A stretch of DNA of 5,396 nucleotides from Candidatus Avoscillospira stercoripullorum (GTDB taxonomy: Bacteria; Bacillota; Clostridia; Oscillospirales; Oscillospiraceae), in contig DVGD01000271.1 in assembly GCA_018712905.1 (NCBI GenBank), forward strand, positions 1 through 5,396, in the 5' to 3' direction. Position numbers and translations under genes: made by a program. The notes under the pieces were generated by a model. It was not told the DNA's origin. It was given only the letters and a program-made list of their open reading frames with translations, and searched no databases. Numbering within the stretch: position 1 is the first letter of the stretch; every line of letters begins with the position of its first letter. Shown here in pieces: positions 1 through 5,394 of the stretch.

Positions 1-687
1 CTCAAGACCCACGGCATGATGGGCATGACCGCCGCGGTGAAGAACCTCTTCGGCGCCATCCCCGGCGCCATGAAGCCCGAGTACCACTTCCGCTTCCCCA
101 ATGCCGCCGACTTTGCCAAGATGCTCACCGATCTCTCGTGCTTCTTCCGCCCGCGGCTCCACCTGGTGGACGCGGTGGTGGCCATGGAGGGAAACGGCCC
201 CACGTCGGGAAAGCCCCGGCAGCTGGGACTCCTGCTGGGAAGCGAGGATCCCTTCGCCCTGGACGAGGTCTGCGCCCAAGTCCTCGGCTGCGATACGGTG
301 CCTACCCTGGAGGCCGCCCGCGCCCTGGGGAGAGTGCCGGAATTCACCATTACCGGCGGCGACCCGGCGGCGTTTCGCCTGGCGGACTTTGTGCTGCCGC
401 CTCTGGGGAGCACCCTCTTTCGCTCGGTGCTGCCCGGCAAGGCCGGAGAGGCCTTCGGCCGCATCGCCCAGGCGGCGCTCTCACCCCGTCCCATGCTCAC
501 CGGGGAAACCTGCGTGGGCTGCGGCAAGTGCGCGTCCATCTGCCCGGCCAAGGCCATTACCATGGTACGGGGAAAGCCCAAAATCCACCGAAAGACCTGC
601 ATCCGCTGCTTCTGCTGCCAGGAGTTCTGCCCCAAGGGCGCATTGAAAGCCCAGCGTACGAGGTTGGCGCGGCTGCTGAGCCCGTAA
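1..687 (+). CDS. DUF362 domain protein with C-terminal double [4Fe-4S] ferredoxin domain (5' end outside window)
   Basis: The open frame runs in from the window edge (first codons read L-K-T-H-G) and stops at TAA 685-687, so the N-terminus is missing; the ATG at 16 is internal. The visible LKTH...GMT.AVKNLFG block and the later VDAVVAMEGNGPTSG stretch are the signature of the DUF362 family (PF04015). Near the C-terminus are two ferredoxin motifs, each CxxCxxCxxxCP: the first begins at base 511 (CVGCGKCASICP) and the second at base 598 (CIRCFCCQEFCP), each expected to hold one [4Fe-4S] cluster. The second motif has an additional cysteine between its second and third ligands. There is no obvious membrane segment in the visible part, so it is probably cytoplasmic. 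DUF362 proteins are common in anaerobes and their reaction is generally not established; an electron-transfer or redox-enzyme role is inferred from the clusters only. The gene lies upstream of and on the same strand as the acyl-CoA ligase, separated by 219 bases of mostly repeat DNA. Confidence 0.9.
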   Translation, partial: LKTHGMMGMTAAVKNLFGAIPGAMKPEYHFRFPNAADFAKMLTDLSCFFRPRLHLVDAVVAMEGNGPTSGKPRQLGLLLGSEDPFALDEVCAQVLGCDTVPTLEAARALGRVPEFTITGGDPAAFRLADFVLPPLGSTLFRSVLPGKAGEAFGRIAQAALSPRPMLTGETCVGCGKCASICPAKAITMVRGKPKIHRKTCIRCFCCQEFCPKGALKAQRTRLARLLSP

Positions 688-696
688 TTGCGGCGC

Positions 697-717
697 GGGC
701 GGGGATAAACCCCGCCC
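697..717. repeat. Hairpin 1 of the composite intergenic repeat
   Basis: GGGCGGGG (697-704) pairs perfectly with CCCCGCCC (710-717) around the 5-base loop ATAAA. It is followed by CTACG, the complement of the CGTAG that precedes hairpin 2, so hairpins 1 and 2 are arranged head to head. No T tract follows, which argues against an intrinsic terminator. The stem is seen directly; its membership in a REP-like family is inferred. Confidence 0.8.
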
Positions 718-746
718 CTACGAGAAATTGGAAGGCGTGTCCGTAG

Positions 747-767
747 GGGCGGCCTTTATGGCCGCCC
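747..767. repeat. Hairpin 2 of the composite intergenic repeat
   Basis: GGGCGGCC (747-754) pairs perfectly with GGCCGCCC (760-767) around the 5-base loop TTTAT. The hairpin is bracketed by a direct repeat GTAGGG at 743-748 and 768-773. Stem and loop lengths equal those of the hairpins on either side, although the stem sequence differs. Confidence 0.8.
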
Positions 768-771
768 GTAG

Positions 772-811
772 GGCAGTCGCGATTCCCGCAAGCCTTCCGC
801 CGAACGGTGGT
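772..811. repeat. Shared repeat core, copy 1 (inverse copy at 3451-3490)
   Basis: Read on the plus strand, this 40-base segment aligns without gaps to the reverse complement of 3451-3490. The first 16 bases (772-787, GGCAGTCGCGATTCCC) are identical, the CGGTGGT at 805-811 is identical, and 31 of 40 positions match overall (counted by hand). It sits between hairpins 2 and 3. Because the two copies lie in non-coding DNA 2.7 kb apart in opposite orientation, the match points to one dispersed repeat family. Confidence 0.75.
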
Positions 812-819
812 GCCTACCC

Positions 820-840
820 GGGCGCATATGCAATGCGCCC
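820..840. repeat. Hairpin 3 of the composite intergenic repeat
   Basis: GGGCGCAT (820-827) pairs perfectly with ATGCGCCC (833-840) around the 5-base loop ATGCA. It is preceded by CCTACC and followed by CTACATTAGA, so it carries the same CTAC/GTAG-type border as the other two hairpins. The 8-base stem with a 5-base loop repeats the geometry of hairpins 1 and 2. Confidence 0.8.
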
Positions 841-890
841 CTACATTAGAGTCGGTTGTGCACCGCCCCATCCTCCATCATCCGGTCACG

Positions 891-897
891 AAAGGAG
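891..897 (+). promoter_or_regulatory. Ribosome binding site of the acyl-CoA ligase
   Basis: AAAGGAG lies 9 bases before the ATG at 907, a near-ideal Shine-Dalgarno sequence and distance. It decides the start: the same frame stays open further upstream to a TTG at 856, but that codon lacks such a site and the extra 17 residues would be encoded by leader and repeat-edge DNA. Confidence 0.9.
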
Positions 898-906
898 ACC
901 TCATCC

Positions 907-2637
907 ATGTCCAGCTTTGCCTCGGCGCCGTGGTGTAAGTTCTACGGCTCCACCCCCGCCCACCTCACTTACCCCAAGAAGACCATCTACCAGATGATCC
1001 GCGCCACCTGCGAGAAATTCCCCGACAACATCGCCTATGAGTTCATGGGCAGGGAGACCACCTACCGGGAGTTCCTCCAGCGCATCGAGCGCACCGCCCG
1101 CGCCTACTACGCCCTGGGCATCCGCAAGGGCGACCGGGTGACCATCTGCATGCCCAACTGCCCCCAGGCGGTGGACAGCTTCTACGCCCTCAACCGCATC
1201 GGCGCCGTGAGCAACATGATCCATCCCCTCTCCGCCGCCAAGGAAATCGCCTTTTTCCTGAATTTCTCCCACTCCAAGGCTATTTTGACGTTGGATCAGT
1301 TCTATCCCAAGGTGGATTCCATCCGCTCTGACCTCAAGTCTCCCGTGACCATCCTCGTTGCCCACATCAAGGACGAGCTTCCGCCCCTCTTGGCCGTGGG
1401 CTACGCCCTCACCCAGGGCAGGAAGCTCCCCAAGGTGCCCGCCCGGGGCGATGGCATCCTCCACTGGGACAAGTTCCTGGCCGGCGGCCGGCGGCTCAAA
1501 GAATCCCTGCCCAAGAAGTATGGCCGCGCCGAGGAGGGCGCCTCCATCCTCTATTCCGGCGGCACCACCGGCACCACCAAGGGCATTCTGCTCAGTAACC
1601 TCAACTTCAACGCCCTGGCGCTCCAGACCATCGCCGCCAGCGGCTTTTCCCCCATCGACGGCCTGAAGATGCTCTCGGTGATGCCTGTGTTCCACGGCTT
1701 TGGCCTGGGCATCGGCATCCACACGGCCTTGGTGGGCGGCGCCACGTGCATTCTGGTGCCCCAGTTCAATGTGAAGACCTACGCAGAGCTTCTAAAGAAG
1801 AAGAAGCCCCACATCATCCCCGGCGTGCCCACTCTCTTTGAAGCGCTGCTTCGCGCCGACAACCTGGAGGGCGCCGACCTGAGCTTCCTCAAGGGCGTCT
1901 TCTGCGGCGGCGACAGCCTGTCCATCGAGCTCAAAAAGAAGGTGGACGACTTCCTCACCGCCCACCATGCCTCGGTGCAGATCCGCCAGGGCTACGGCCT
2001 CACCGAGTGCGTCACGGCCTCCTGCCTCACCCCCAAGGACTACCACCGCCCCGGCTCCATCGGCGTGCCCTTCCCCGACACCTACTATAAGATCTGCCGC
2101 CCCGGCACCACCGAGGAGGTGGACGCCAACGTGGAGGGCGAGATCTGCCTGACGGGTCCTTCGGTGATGCTCGAGTACGTGGACAACCCCGAGGAGACGG
2201 CCAACACCCTCCGCCGCCACGCCGACAACCGCCTGTGGCTCCACACCGGCGATTTGGGCAAGATGGACGAGGACGGCTTCGTCTACTTCTCCCAGCGGAT
2301 CAAGCGCATGATCGTCACCTCGGGCTACAACGTCTACCCCGGCCAGCTGGAAAACGTCATCGACGGCCACGAGAAGGTGCTCCTCTCCTGCGTCATCGGC
2401 GTGAAGGATCCCTACAAGATGCAGCGGGTCAAGGCCTTCGTGGTCTTAAAGCCCGGCATCGAGCCCAGCGAGGAAGTGCGCGCTGAGCTCATGGCCTACT
2501 GCAAGGAGCACATCGCCAAGTACGCCATGCCCACGGAGATCGAGTTCCGCGCCGAGCTTCCCAAGACCCTGGTGGGCAAGGTGGCCTACCGCGTCCTGGA
2601 GGAAGAGGAGGAAGCCCGGGCCCAGGGTGAAGGGTGA
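907..2637 (+). CDS. AMP-forming acyl-CoA synthetase (class I adenylate-forming enzyme, fatty-acid/carboxylate-CoA ligase)
   Basis: The 576-residue cytoplasmic enzyme should activate a carboxylic acid with ATP to an acyl-AMP and then load it onto coenzyme A; 576 residues is normal for long- or medium-chain acyl-CoA ligases. The family's core motifs occur in order: the phosphate-binding loop YSGGTTGTTKG (216-226), GYGLTE (362-367), HTGD (446-449), the hinge region RIKRMIVTSGYNVYP (464-478) and LPKTLVGKV near the C-terminus (551-559), whose Lys558 matches the catalytic lysine of the adenylation step. The phosphate loop departs from the usual YTSGTTGTPKG at three positions, including Thr224 for the customary Pro. 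The extreme C-terminus is acidic (EEEEE at 565-569). The ATG at 907 is chosen for its ribosome binding site. The stop overlaps the start of the membrane acyltransferase, so the two are probably made together. The substrate cannot be read from sequence: fatty acid, branched acid or aromatic acid are all possible. Confidence 0.93.
   Translation: MSSFASAPWCKFYGSTPAHLTYPKKTIYQMIRATCEKFPDNIAYEFMGRETTYREFLQRIERTARAYYALGIRKGDRVTICMPNCPQAVDSFYALNRIGAVSNMIHPLSAAKEIAFFLNFSHSKAILTLDQFYPKVDSIRSDLKSPVTILVAHIKDELPPLLAVGYALTQGRKLPKVPARGDGILHWDKFLAGGRRLKESLPKKYGRAEEGASILYSGGTTGTTKGILLSNLNFNALALQTIAASGFSPIDGLKMLSVMPVFHGFGLGIGIHTALVGGATCILVPQFNVKTYAELLKKKKPHIIPGVPTLFEALLRADNLEGADLSFLKGVFCGGDSLSIELKKKVDDFLTAHHASVQIRQGYGLTECVTASCLTPKDYHRPGSIGVPFPDTYYKICRPGTTEEVDANVEGEICLTGPSVMLEYVDNPEETANTLRRHADNRLWLHTGDLGKMDEDGFVYFSQRIKRMIVTSGYNVYPGQLENVIDGHEKVLLSCVIGVKDPYKMQRVKAFVVLKPGIEPSEEVRAELMAYCKEHIAKYAMPTEIEFRAELPKTLVGKVAYRVLEEEEEARAQGEG
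2624..2630 (+). promoter_or_regulatory. Probable ribosome binding site of the membrane acyltransferase, inside the ligase 3' end
   Basis: AGGGTGA lies 6 bases before the ATG at 2637 and is the best-placed purine-rich site. A stronger GAGGAGGAAG tract (about 2604-2613) lies over 20 bases upstream, too far for direct use. Reinitiation by ribosomes finishing the ligase is likely to contribute, because the stop and start codons overlap (TGATG, 2635-2639). Confidence 0.55.
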
Positions 2638-3356
2638 TGGCAGCGGCCAAGCATCGGATCTGGGAGCTGGACGCCTTTCGCGGCGTGGCCATTCTGGCGG
2701 TCATCGTCATCCACCTGCTCTTTGACCTGGAGTATTTCCTGGGGATTTCCCTGGGGTATGAAAACCCGGTCTTTCAGTTTGTAAAGCAGTATGGCGGCGT
2801 GGTGTTTGTCATTTTGTCCGGCACCTGCGTCACCCTGGGAAGCCGGAGCATCCGGCGGGGCGCCATCGTCTTCGGCTGCGCCATGGCCGTGACGCTGGTC
2901 ACCTATGGCATGGTTTGGCTGGGGCTTGACAGCGGGAGCATTGTGGTAAAGTTCGGCGTGCTGCACCTGTTGGGGCTCTGCATGCTCCTCTGGCCGCTCT
3001 TTCGGCGGCTTCCCACCTGGGCGCTTTTGGCCATCGGCATTCCGGTGGTGGCGCTGGGGTATTGGTTTGCCACGTTCCACGTGGCGTCCTCCTGGCTCTT
3101 CCCCCTGGGGCTCACCAGCGCGGGCTTTGCCTCCTCGGACTTCTTCCCCCTCTTCCCCCATCTGGGCTGGTTTTTGCTCGGGGCGGTGCTGGGCAGGACG
3201 GTCTACCGGGACAAAAAGACACGGCTTCCCCAGGTCCATGAGAAGGCCGCGCCGGTGCGGTTTTTTTGCTGGTGCGGCAGGATGTCCCTGTTTCTCTACC
3301 TCTTCCACCAGCCGGTGCTCTATGGGTTGGTGAATCTCCTCGCCATGGTGCGATAA
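2637..3356 (+). CDS. DUF1624 / heparan-alpha-glucosaminide N-acetyltransferase-like integral membrane protein
   Basis: This 239-residue, very hydrophobic protein begins with RIWELDAFRGVAIL (7-20), the hallmark N-terminus of the DUF1624/HGSNAT catalytic-domain family (PF07786) and its YeiB-like relatives. Further family-like segments are FVILSGTCVTLG (57-68), FGVLHLLGL (106-114, with His110 a candidate for the acyl-handling histidine), PLFPHLGWFLLGAVLGR (171-187) and LFLYLFHQPVLY (218-229). I estimate about seven membrane spans, near 14-31, 53-68, 76-96, 105-121, 127-146, 172-187 and 213-236, with a basic loop (188-208) before the last one. Family members are proposed to carry acyl groups from cytoplasmic acyl-CoA across the membrane to a sugar or other envelope acceptor; that role is inferred here. 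The start is ATG 2637, sharing its A with the ligase TGA; a GTG directly before it at 2634 is the alternative. The tight coupling suggests that the ligase feeds it an acyl-CoA. The TAA stop overlaps the A tract of the terminator. Confidence 0.85.
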   Translation: MAAAKHRIWELDAFRGVAILAVIVIHLLFDLEYFLGISLGYENPVFQFVKQYGGVVFVILSGTCVTLGSRSIRRGAIVFGCAMAVTLVTYGMVWLGLDSGSIVVKFGVLHLLGLCMLLWPLFRRLPTWALLAIGIPVVALGYWFATFHVASSWLFPLGLTSAGFASSDFFPLFPHLGWFLLGAVLGRTVYRDKKTRLPQVHEKAAPVRFFCWCGRMSLFLYLFHQPVLYGLVNLLAMVR

Positions 3357-3391
3357 AAAACGCCCGCGTCCAGTGTGGACGCGGGATTTTT
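3355..3391. terminator. Bidirectional intrinsic terminator between convergent genes
   Basis: CCCGCGTCCA (3363-3372) pairs perfectly with TGGACGCGGG (3376-3385) around a 3-base loop GTG. On the plus strand the stem is followed by ATTTTT (3386-3391), and on its other side is AAAAAA (3355-3360), which reads as a T tract on the minus strand. It can therefore end the ligase-acyltransferase transcript and also ftsH transcripts arriving from the right after crossing the repeat. The A tract overlaps the last two bases of the acyltransferase stop codon. Confidence 0.92.
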
Positions 3392-3394
3392 AAG

Positions 3395-3419
3395 CCTCCC
3401 CTTGGTGCCCAAGGGGAGG
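3395..3419. repeat. Left outer hairpin of the MITE-like element
   Basis: CCTCCCCTTGG (3395-3405) pairs perfectly with CCAAGGGGAGG (3409-3419) around TGC, an 11-base stem. No T tract follows on the plus strand; on the minus strand the terminator's own A-rich side follows only after CTTA. Confidence 0.8.
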
Positions 3420-3420
3420 T

Positions 3421-3437
3421 GGTATGCGAAGCATACC
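3421..3437. repeat. Left inner hairpin of the MITE-like element
   Basis: GGTATGC (3421-3427) pairs with GCATACC (3431-3437) around the GAA triloop. It occupies the same place in the left end as the 3504-3526 hairpin does in the right end, but with a different stem sequence. Confidence 0.75.
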
Positions 3438-3450
3438 GGAGGGGATCAGA

Positions 3451-3490
3451 ACCACCGATCACCGCGAGCTTTATGGGAATCGCGACTGCC
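3451..3490. repeat. Shared repeat core, copy 2 (inverse copy at 772-811)
   Basis: On the minus strand this segment matches 772-811 at 31 of 40 positions without gaps, with 16 consecutive identical bases at 3475-3490 and seven at 3451-3457. Within this copy, CGCGA (3463-3467) and TCGCG (3480-3484) could form a small stem. The conserved part is central and the surrounding hairpins differ between the two elements. Confidence 0.75.
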
Positions 3491-3503
3491 GGACAACCCC
3501 TCA

Positions 3504-3526
3504 GTCATGGCGCTTTGTGCCATGAC
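3504..3526. repeat. Right inner hairpin of the MITE-like element
   Basis: GTCATGGC (3504-3511) pairs perfectly with GCCATGAC (3519-3526); a G-T and a C-G pair extend the stem to ten pairs around a TTT loop (3514-3516). Confidence 0.78.
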
Positions 3527-3527
3527 A

Positions 3528-3547
3528 GCTCCCCTTCACAGGGGAGC
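3528..3547. repeat. Right outer hairpin of the MITE-like element
   Basis: GCTCCCCT (3528-3535) pairs with AGGGGAGC (3540-3547) around TCAC. On the plus strand it is followed by CTTTTCC, so it resembles a weak plus-strand terminator that would block leftover read-through into the antisense of ftsH. On the minus strand, where ftsH is read, no T tract follows it. Confidence 0.75.
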
Positions 3548-3553
3548 CTTTTC

Positions 3554-5380
3554 CTACCCCTCGGCCATGACCTGTTCAAAGGTGGCGCGATCCATGGTTT
3601 CAAACTCCATGAGGTACTTGGCGATTTTCTCCAGCTGGTCGCGGTGGTCGGTGAGGATCTCCTGGCAGCGGCGGTAGGCACGGTCGATGATGGCCTTGAC
3701 CTCGTCGTCGATGTCCCCGGCGATTCGCTCGGAGTAGGGCTTGGACTTCTCGTAGTCCCGGCCAATGAACACCTCGCCCTCGGCGGCGTAGGACACGGGG
3801 CCGAGCTTCTCGCTCATGCCGTAGCGCTGCACCATGTCCCGGGCGACGGAGGTGGCCTGGCGAATGTCGCTGGAGGCGCCGGTGGAGATATCCTGCAGGC
3901 ACAGCTGCTCCGCCACCCGGCCGCCTAAGTCGGCCACGATCTGCTCGAACATCTCGTTGCGGGACATGTAGTCCTGGTCGTCCGCCGGGAGGCTCACGGT
4001 GATGCCGCCGGCGCCGCCCCGGGGCACGATGGTCACCTGGTGCACCGGATCGTGGTTGGGCAGGTGGTAGATCACCACGGCGTGGCCGGCCTCGTGGACG
4101 GCGGTGAGCCGCCGCTCGTGGGGCGTCACCACGTGGCTGCGCTTTTCAGGCCCCGCGATGACCTTGAGCATGGCGCGCTCCAAGTCCTCGTTGGTGAGGC
4201 ACGGGCGCTCCGCCCGGGCGGCCAGCAGCGCCGCCTCGTTGAGGAGGTTCTCGAGATCCGCCCCGGTGAAGCCCGCAGTGGCGCGGGCGGTGGTGCCGAG
4301 GTTCACGTCCTCGGAGAGGGGCTTGTCCTTGGCGTGCACCTTCAAGATGGCCTCGCGGCCGCGCCAATCCGGCCTTCCCACGTAGATCTGCCGGTCGAAC
4401 CGTCCCGGACGCAGCAGCGCCGGGTCGAGAATGTCCTTGCGGTTGGTGGCAGCCATGACGATGACGCCCTCGTTCTGGCCGAAGCCGTCCATCTCCACCA
4501 GGAGCTGGTTGAGGGTCTGCTCCCGCTCGTCGTGGCCGCCGCCGAGACCTGCGCCCCGGCGCCGTCCCACGGCGTCAATCTCGTCGATGAACACGATGGC
4601 GGGCGATTGCTTCTTGGCCTGCTCGAAGAGATCCCGCACACGGCCTGCGCCCACGCCCACGTAGAGCTCCACAAAGTCCGAGCCGGAGATGGACAGAAAC
4701 TGCACCCCGGCCTCTCCGGCCACCGCCCGGGCAAGGAGCGTCTTGCCGGTGCCGGGAGGCCCCACCAGGAGGATGCCCTTGGGGATCCGTGCGCCCAGGC
4801 GGGTGAAGCGGTCAGGCTCCTTGAGAAACTCCACCACTTCCCGGAGCTCCTCCTTCTCCTCGTCGGCGCCGGCCACGTCGGCGAAGGTCACGATCTTTCC
4901 GTTGCCGCTGCCCACCCGGGCATTGGCGCGGGTGAACTTGCCCATGGAGTTCTGCCCGCCGCCGGAGCGGGAGATGAACATCACGATGAGATACACCAGT
5001 CCCAGCCCCAGGATGAGGTAGGGCAGAATGGTGAGCCAGTCGATCTTCTGGGCGGCGGGGGGATAGTCGTAGCTTTCCAAAATGCCGCCGGCGTGCTGCG
5101 CCTTGATGGTCTTGTCCAGGTCGGTGTGGAACTGATCCACGTCGCCGATGTGGGTGGCCACGGTCTTCTCCTCGCCGCCCTCGGTGACCTTCATGGACAA
5201 GGCGCCGTCGGCCGAGAGGGTGAAGCTGCGCACCGACCCAGTCTCGAAGTAGGAAAGCACCTGGGAGTAGGGCAGCTCGTCGCCGCCGCCCAGGGAGAAG
5301 AGCTGGGTGACCACGGCGAAGAGAATCAGCAGCACCAGTACATACACAAGGCCGCCCAGGGGTTTCATTTGTCGTTTCAA
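3554..5380 (-). CDS. ftsH: ATP-dependent zinc metalloprotease FtsH
   Basis: This complete 608-residue membrane-anchored AAA+ protease acts as a hexamer that extracts and degrades misfolded or regulated membrane and cytoplasmic proteins. A first membrane span (about 8-28), an extracytoplasmic domain (about 30-112) and a second span (about 115-137) precede the AAA module: Walker A GPPGTGKT (207-214), pore loop FVELYVGVGA (236-245, aromatic Tyr240), Walker B IVFIDE (262-267), and a second region of homology ending in LRPGRFDR with arginine fingers Arg327 and Arg330. The protease domain has HEAGH (429-433), giving zinc ligands His429 and His433 and catalytic Glu430; Asp505 in GASSDI matches the third zinc ligand. 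All catalytic residues are present and the length is normal. The start is TTG (5380-5378), because GGAG lies 8 bases before it; the in-frame ATG at 5368 is 20 bases from that site. It ends at TAG, three bases from the palindromic element, and converges on the acyltransferase gene. Its promoter and upstream neighbour are off the window. Confidence 0.97.
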   Translation of the reverse strand: MKRQMKPLGGLVYVLVLLILFAVVTQLFSLGGGDELPYSQVLSYFETGSVRSFTLSADGALSMKVTEGGEEKTVATHIGDVDQFHTDLDKTIKAQHAGGILESYDYPPAAQKIDWLTILPYLILGLGLVYLIVMFISRSGGGQNSMGKFTRANARVGSGNGKIVTFADVAGADEEKEELREVVEFLKEPDRFTRLGARIPKGILLVGPPGTGKTLLARAVAGEAGVQFLSISGSDFVELYVGVGAGRVRDLFEQAKKQSPAIVFIDEIDAVGRRRGAGLGGGHDEREQTLNQLLVEMDGFGQNEGVIVMAATNRKDILDPALLRPGRFDRQIYVGRPDWRGREAILKVHAKDKPLSEDVNLGTTARATAGFTGADLENLLNEAALLAARAERPCLTNEDLERAMLKVIAGPEKRSHVVTPHERRLTAVHEAGHAVVIYHLPNHDPVHQVTIVPRGGAGGITVSLPADDQDYMSRNEMFEQIVADLGGRVAEQLCLQDISTGASSDIRQATSVARDMVQRYGMSEKLGPVSYAAEGEVFIGRDYEKSKPYSERIAGDIDDEVKAIIDRAYRRCQEILTDHRDQLEKIAKYLMEFETMDRATFEQVMAEG

Positions 5381-5388
5381 ATTGGTTT

Positions 5389-5394
5389 CTCCTT
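5389..5394 (-). promoter_or_regulatory. Ribosome binding site of ftsH, supporting a TTG start
   Basis: Read on the minus strand, AAGGAG occupies 5394-5389 and the TTG begins 8 bases further on at 5380. This spacing favours TTG over the ATG at 5368. The preceding promoter region is not in the window. Confidence 0.88.

Larger units (their letters stand above)
688..906. other. Intergenic region filled with a composite palindromic repeat
   Basis: This gap between the DUF362 gene and the ligase holds three GC-rich hairpins (697-717, 747-767, 820-840), a pair of inverted heptamers (GGAAGGC 730-736 and GCCTTCC 792-798), and the core shared with the other intergenic repeat (772-811). Only about 847-906 looks like unique leader DNA, ending in the ligase ribosome binding site. 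I could not identify a convincing -35/-10 promoter pair. None of the hairpins is followed by a T tract, so I do not call a terminator here. Translated ORFs over this stretch are repeat-derived and not taken as genes. Confidence 0.75.
3392..3550. repeat. MITE-like palindromic intergenic element, about 159 bases
   Basis: The ends form an imperfect inverted repeat: AAGCCTCCCCTT at 3392-3403 matches the complement of 3539-3550 at 10 of 12 positions. Each end has the same plan, an outer hairpin with a CTCCCCT/AGGGGAG stem, then an inner hairpin built on a different palindrome, then GAGGGG facing inward (3439-3444, and the complement of 3497-3502). The middle (3451-3490) holds the core shared with the other intergenic region. 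There is no coding capacity, so any movement would need help from elsewhere. It fits exactly between the terminator and the ftsH stop codon, disrupting neither. I see no clear target-site duplication, only T-rich flanks (3387-3391, 3549-3552). It could instead be a static REP-type or structured-RNA repeat. Confidence 0.75.

Noticed and set aside
697..840. A CRISPR array or riboswitch in the first intergenic region.
   Set aside because: The three hairpins differ in sequence and there are no regularly spaced identical repeats with unique spacers. No known riboswitch core was recognisable.
557..871. A 104-codon minus-strand ORF across the first intergenic repeat, whose translation contains GAGFIPAR-type and GRPYG-type strings.
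   Set aside because: It overlaps the DUF362 3' end and the composite repeat. The peptide strings come from translating GTAGGGG-type palindromes, so this is a repeat artefact and not a protein.
688..890. A dedicated promoter for the ligase-acyltransferase pair.
   Set aside because: I found no convincing -35/-10 pair with suitable spacing. A promoter cannot be excluded, but it cannot be supported from the sequence alone.
728..997. An 89-codon plus-strand ORF from hairpin 2 into the ligase start.
   Set aside because: It is repeat translation followed by an out-of-frame reading of the ligase gene, with no family resemblance and no ribosome binding site.
901..1722. A long minus-strand ORF (273 codons) opposite the ligase; similar long antisense ORFs lie at 1792-2370 and 2586-3308.
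   Set aside because: High G+C removes stop codons from the antisense frames. The translations are low-complexity Gly/Ala/Val/His-rich and lack motifs, while the plus strand carries clear conserved domains.
3261..3267. A run of seven T residues inside the acyltransferase gene, a possible slippage or frameshift site.
   Set aside because: The frame continues without a break into the conserved last membrane segment (LFLYLFHQPVLY), so no frameshift is needed.
3266..3928. A 220-codon plus-strand ORF running from the acyltransferase end through the repeat into ftsH antisense.
   Set aside because: It spans a terminator and a repeat and is then antisense to the conserved FtsH C-terminus, so it is a shadow frame.
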